Of a DNA stretch of 64,000 bases, positions 63,578 through 64,000 are shown in pieces (position 1 is the first letter of the stretch; the number at the start of each line of letters is the position of its first letter). The stretch is from Sneathiella chinensis (GTDB lineage: Bacteria > Pseudomonadota > Alphaproteobacteria > Sneathiellales > Sneathiellaceae), in NCBI RefSeq assembly GCF_012720115.1, contig NZ_VNWN01000002.1:248001-312000 (forward strand). The letters run 5' to 3'. A program made the position numbers and the translations under genes. The notes below the pieces were generated by a model. That model was not told the DNA's origin, did no database searches, and saw only the letters and a list, made by a program, of their open reading frames with translations.

Positions 63578-64000
63578 ATGGAAACAGTCGGACTCGGATT
63601 TTATTTTGAGGAACTGCCGCTTGGGCGTCAGTTCAAGACCATTGGCAGAACCGTGACCGAGGCGGATATTGTCACCTTCATCAATGCGACCGGGATGCAG
63701 GAAGTCCTGTTCATGAATATGGAATTTCTCAAGAACCATTCCGATATCAAGGGGCGGGTGGCGCCGGGGGCGCTGGTCTATTCCTTTGCCGAAGGGCTGC
63801 TGGTGCAATCCACCATGCAGCATACGGGATATGCTTTCCTGAATATGGAACTGAATGTTGAAGGCCCGGTTTTCGCCGGGGATACCATTCATGTGGAATG
63901 CGAGGTGATCGAAGCGCGCCTCACATCAAAGGGAAACCGGGGGCTGGTTCGGACCCGGAACCGGATTGTCAAACAGGACGGCACGGTGGCGATCACCTAT
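63578..64000 (+). CDS. MaoC-fold (hotdog) protein with altered active-site motif, truncated by the window end
   Basis: The frame starts at ATG 63578 (METVGLGFYFEELPLGRQFK), preceded by AGAAAGGCCAG, and stays open to the edge (141 residues visible). It begins like MaoC-type dehydratases (YFEELPLGRQFKTIGRTVTEADIVTFINATG), then VAPGALVYSFAEGLLVQS and VFAGDTIHVECEVIEARLT. In the usual hydratase motif TGDxNPLH, the catalytic Asp and His are replaced here: TGMQEVLFMN. It may therefore lack enoyl-CoA hydratase activity or act on something else. Downstream neighbours are outside the window. Confidence 0.85.
   Translation, partial: METVGLGFYFEELPLGRQFKTIGRTVTEADIVTFINATGMQEVLFMNMEFLKNHSDIKGRVAPGALVYSFAEGLLVQSTMQHTGYAFLNMELNVEGPVFAGDTIHVECEVIEARLTSKGNRGLVRTRNRIVKQDGTVAITY

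Noticed and set aside
63385-63609. ORF of 74 residues before the MaoC-fold gene
   Set aside because: It overlaps the start of the MaoC-fold gene, has no domain or good ribosome-binding site and ends in low-complexity sequence.

Overview
The window is chromosomal DNA of an alphaproteobacterium. Evidence includes the 1607-residue NAD-type glutamate dehydrogenase, the hemC-hemD-mitofilin-hemY block divergent from tsaD, the rsmB-rpe-heparinase-purH neighbourhood, a DUF1674 (SDHAF4-like) protein, an alpha-type Tad pilus locus and TRAP transporters. GC content looks high (about 60 percent by eye). The gene set would suit a marine Rhodospirillales- or Sneathiella-like organism, but genus and order cannot be fixed from sequence reading alone. 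I saw no phage, insertion sequence, CRISPR array or rRNA. Two tRNA genes are present, Gly(GCC) and Thr(CGT).

Layout. 1-7.5 kb: a truncated amidase, a UbiH-type hydroxylase, a minus-strand operon (thioredoxin/TPR, LON-domain protein, Trm112-like, DUF971), a YbaK-type deacylase, tRNA-Gly, a LysR regulator and an M20 amidohydrolase. 7.8-12.4 kb: a complete periplasmic nitrate reductase operon napEFDABC with overlapping stop/start codons. 13.1-17.9 kb: NAD-glutamate dehydrogenase behind a long AT-rich leader. 18-32.4 kb: transporters and housekeeping genes (purH, a UDP-sugar dehydrogenase, heparinase-like, rpe, rsmB, EVE, YciI, gpsA, rpiA, tsaD). 32.5-37 kb: hemC, a single reading frame joining uroporphyrinogen-III synthase to a mitofilin/Mic60-type membrane protein, and a HemY-like TPR protein. 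37-41.5 kb: tRNA-Thr, thiolase, a dicarboxylate symporter and a class III CoA-transferase. 41.5-48.3 kb: a LysR regulator divergent from a catabolic operon (UPF0317 protein, TRAP DctPQM, DUF2848 protein, amidase). 48.4-50.2 kb: mtnA plus a class II aldolase. 50.9-63.4 kb: a Tad/Flp pilus locus (two pilins, CpaB, secretin, small lipoprotein, TadG/TadE-type pseudopilins, TadZ, TadA, TadB, TadC and two TPR lipoproteins). 63.6 kb to the end: the start of a MaoC-fold protein.

The most noteworthy items are: (1) a candidate small RNA of about 70 nt between gpsA and rpiA, with its own promoter, a 5' hairpin, a CU-rich single-stranded stretch, an intrinsic terminator and a Fur-like AT-rich dyad over the -35 element; (2) the HemD-Mic60 fusion, which puts a heme enzyme and a membrane-shaping protein in one polypeptide; (3) the UPF0317/TRAP/DUF2848/amidase operon, with a perfect 7-7-7 inverted repeat in its regulatory region, which looks like an uncharacterised amide or cyclic-amide uptake and degradation system; (4) a multi-hairpin leader upstream of the flp pilin; (5) an mtnA-aldolase pair typical of the DHAP shunt for 5'-methylthioadenosine salvage.
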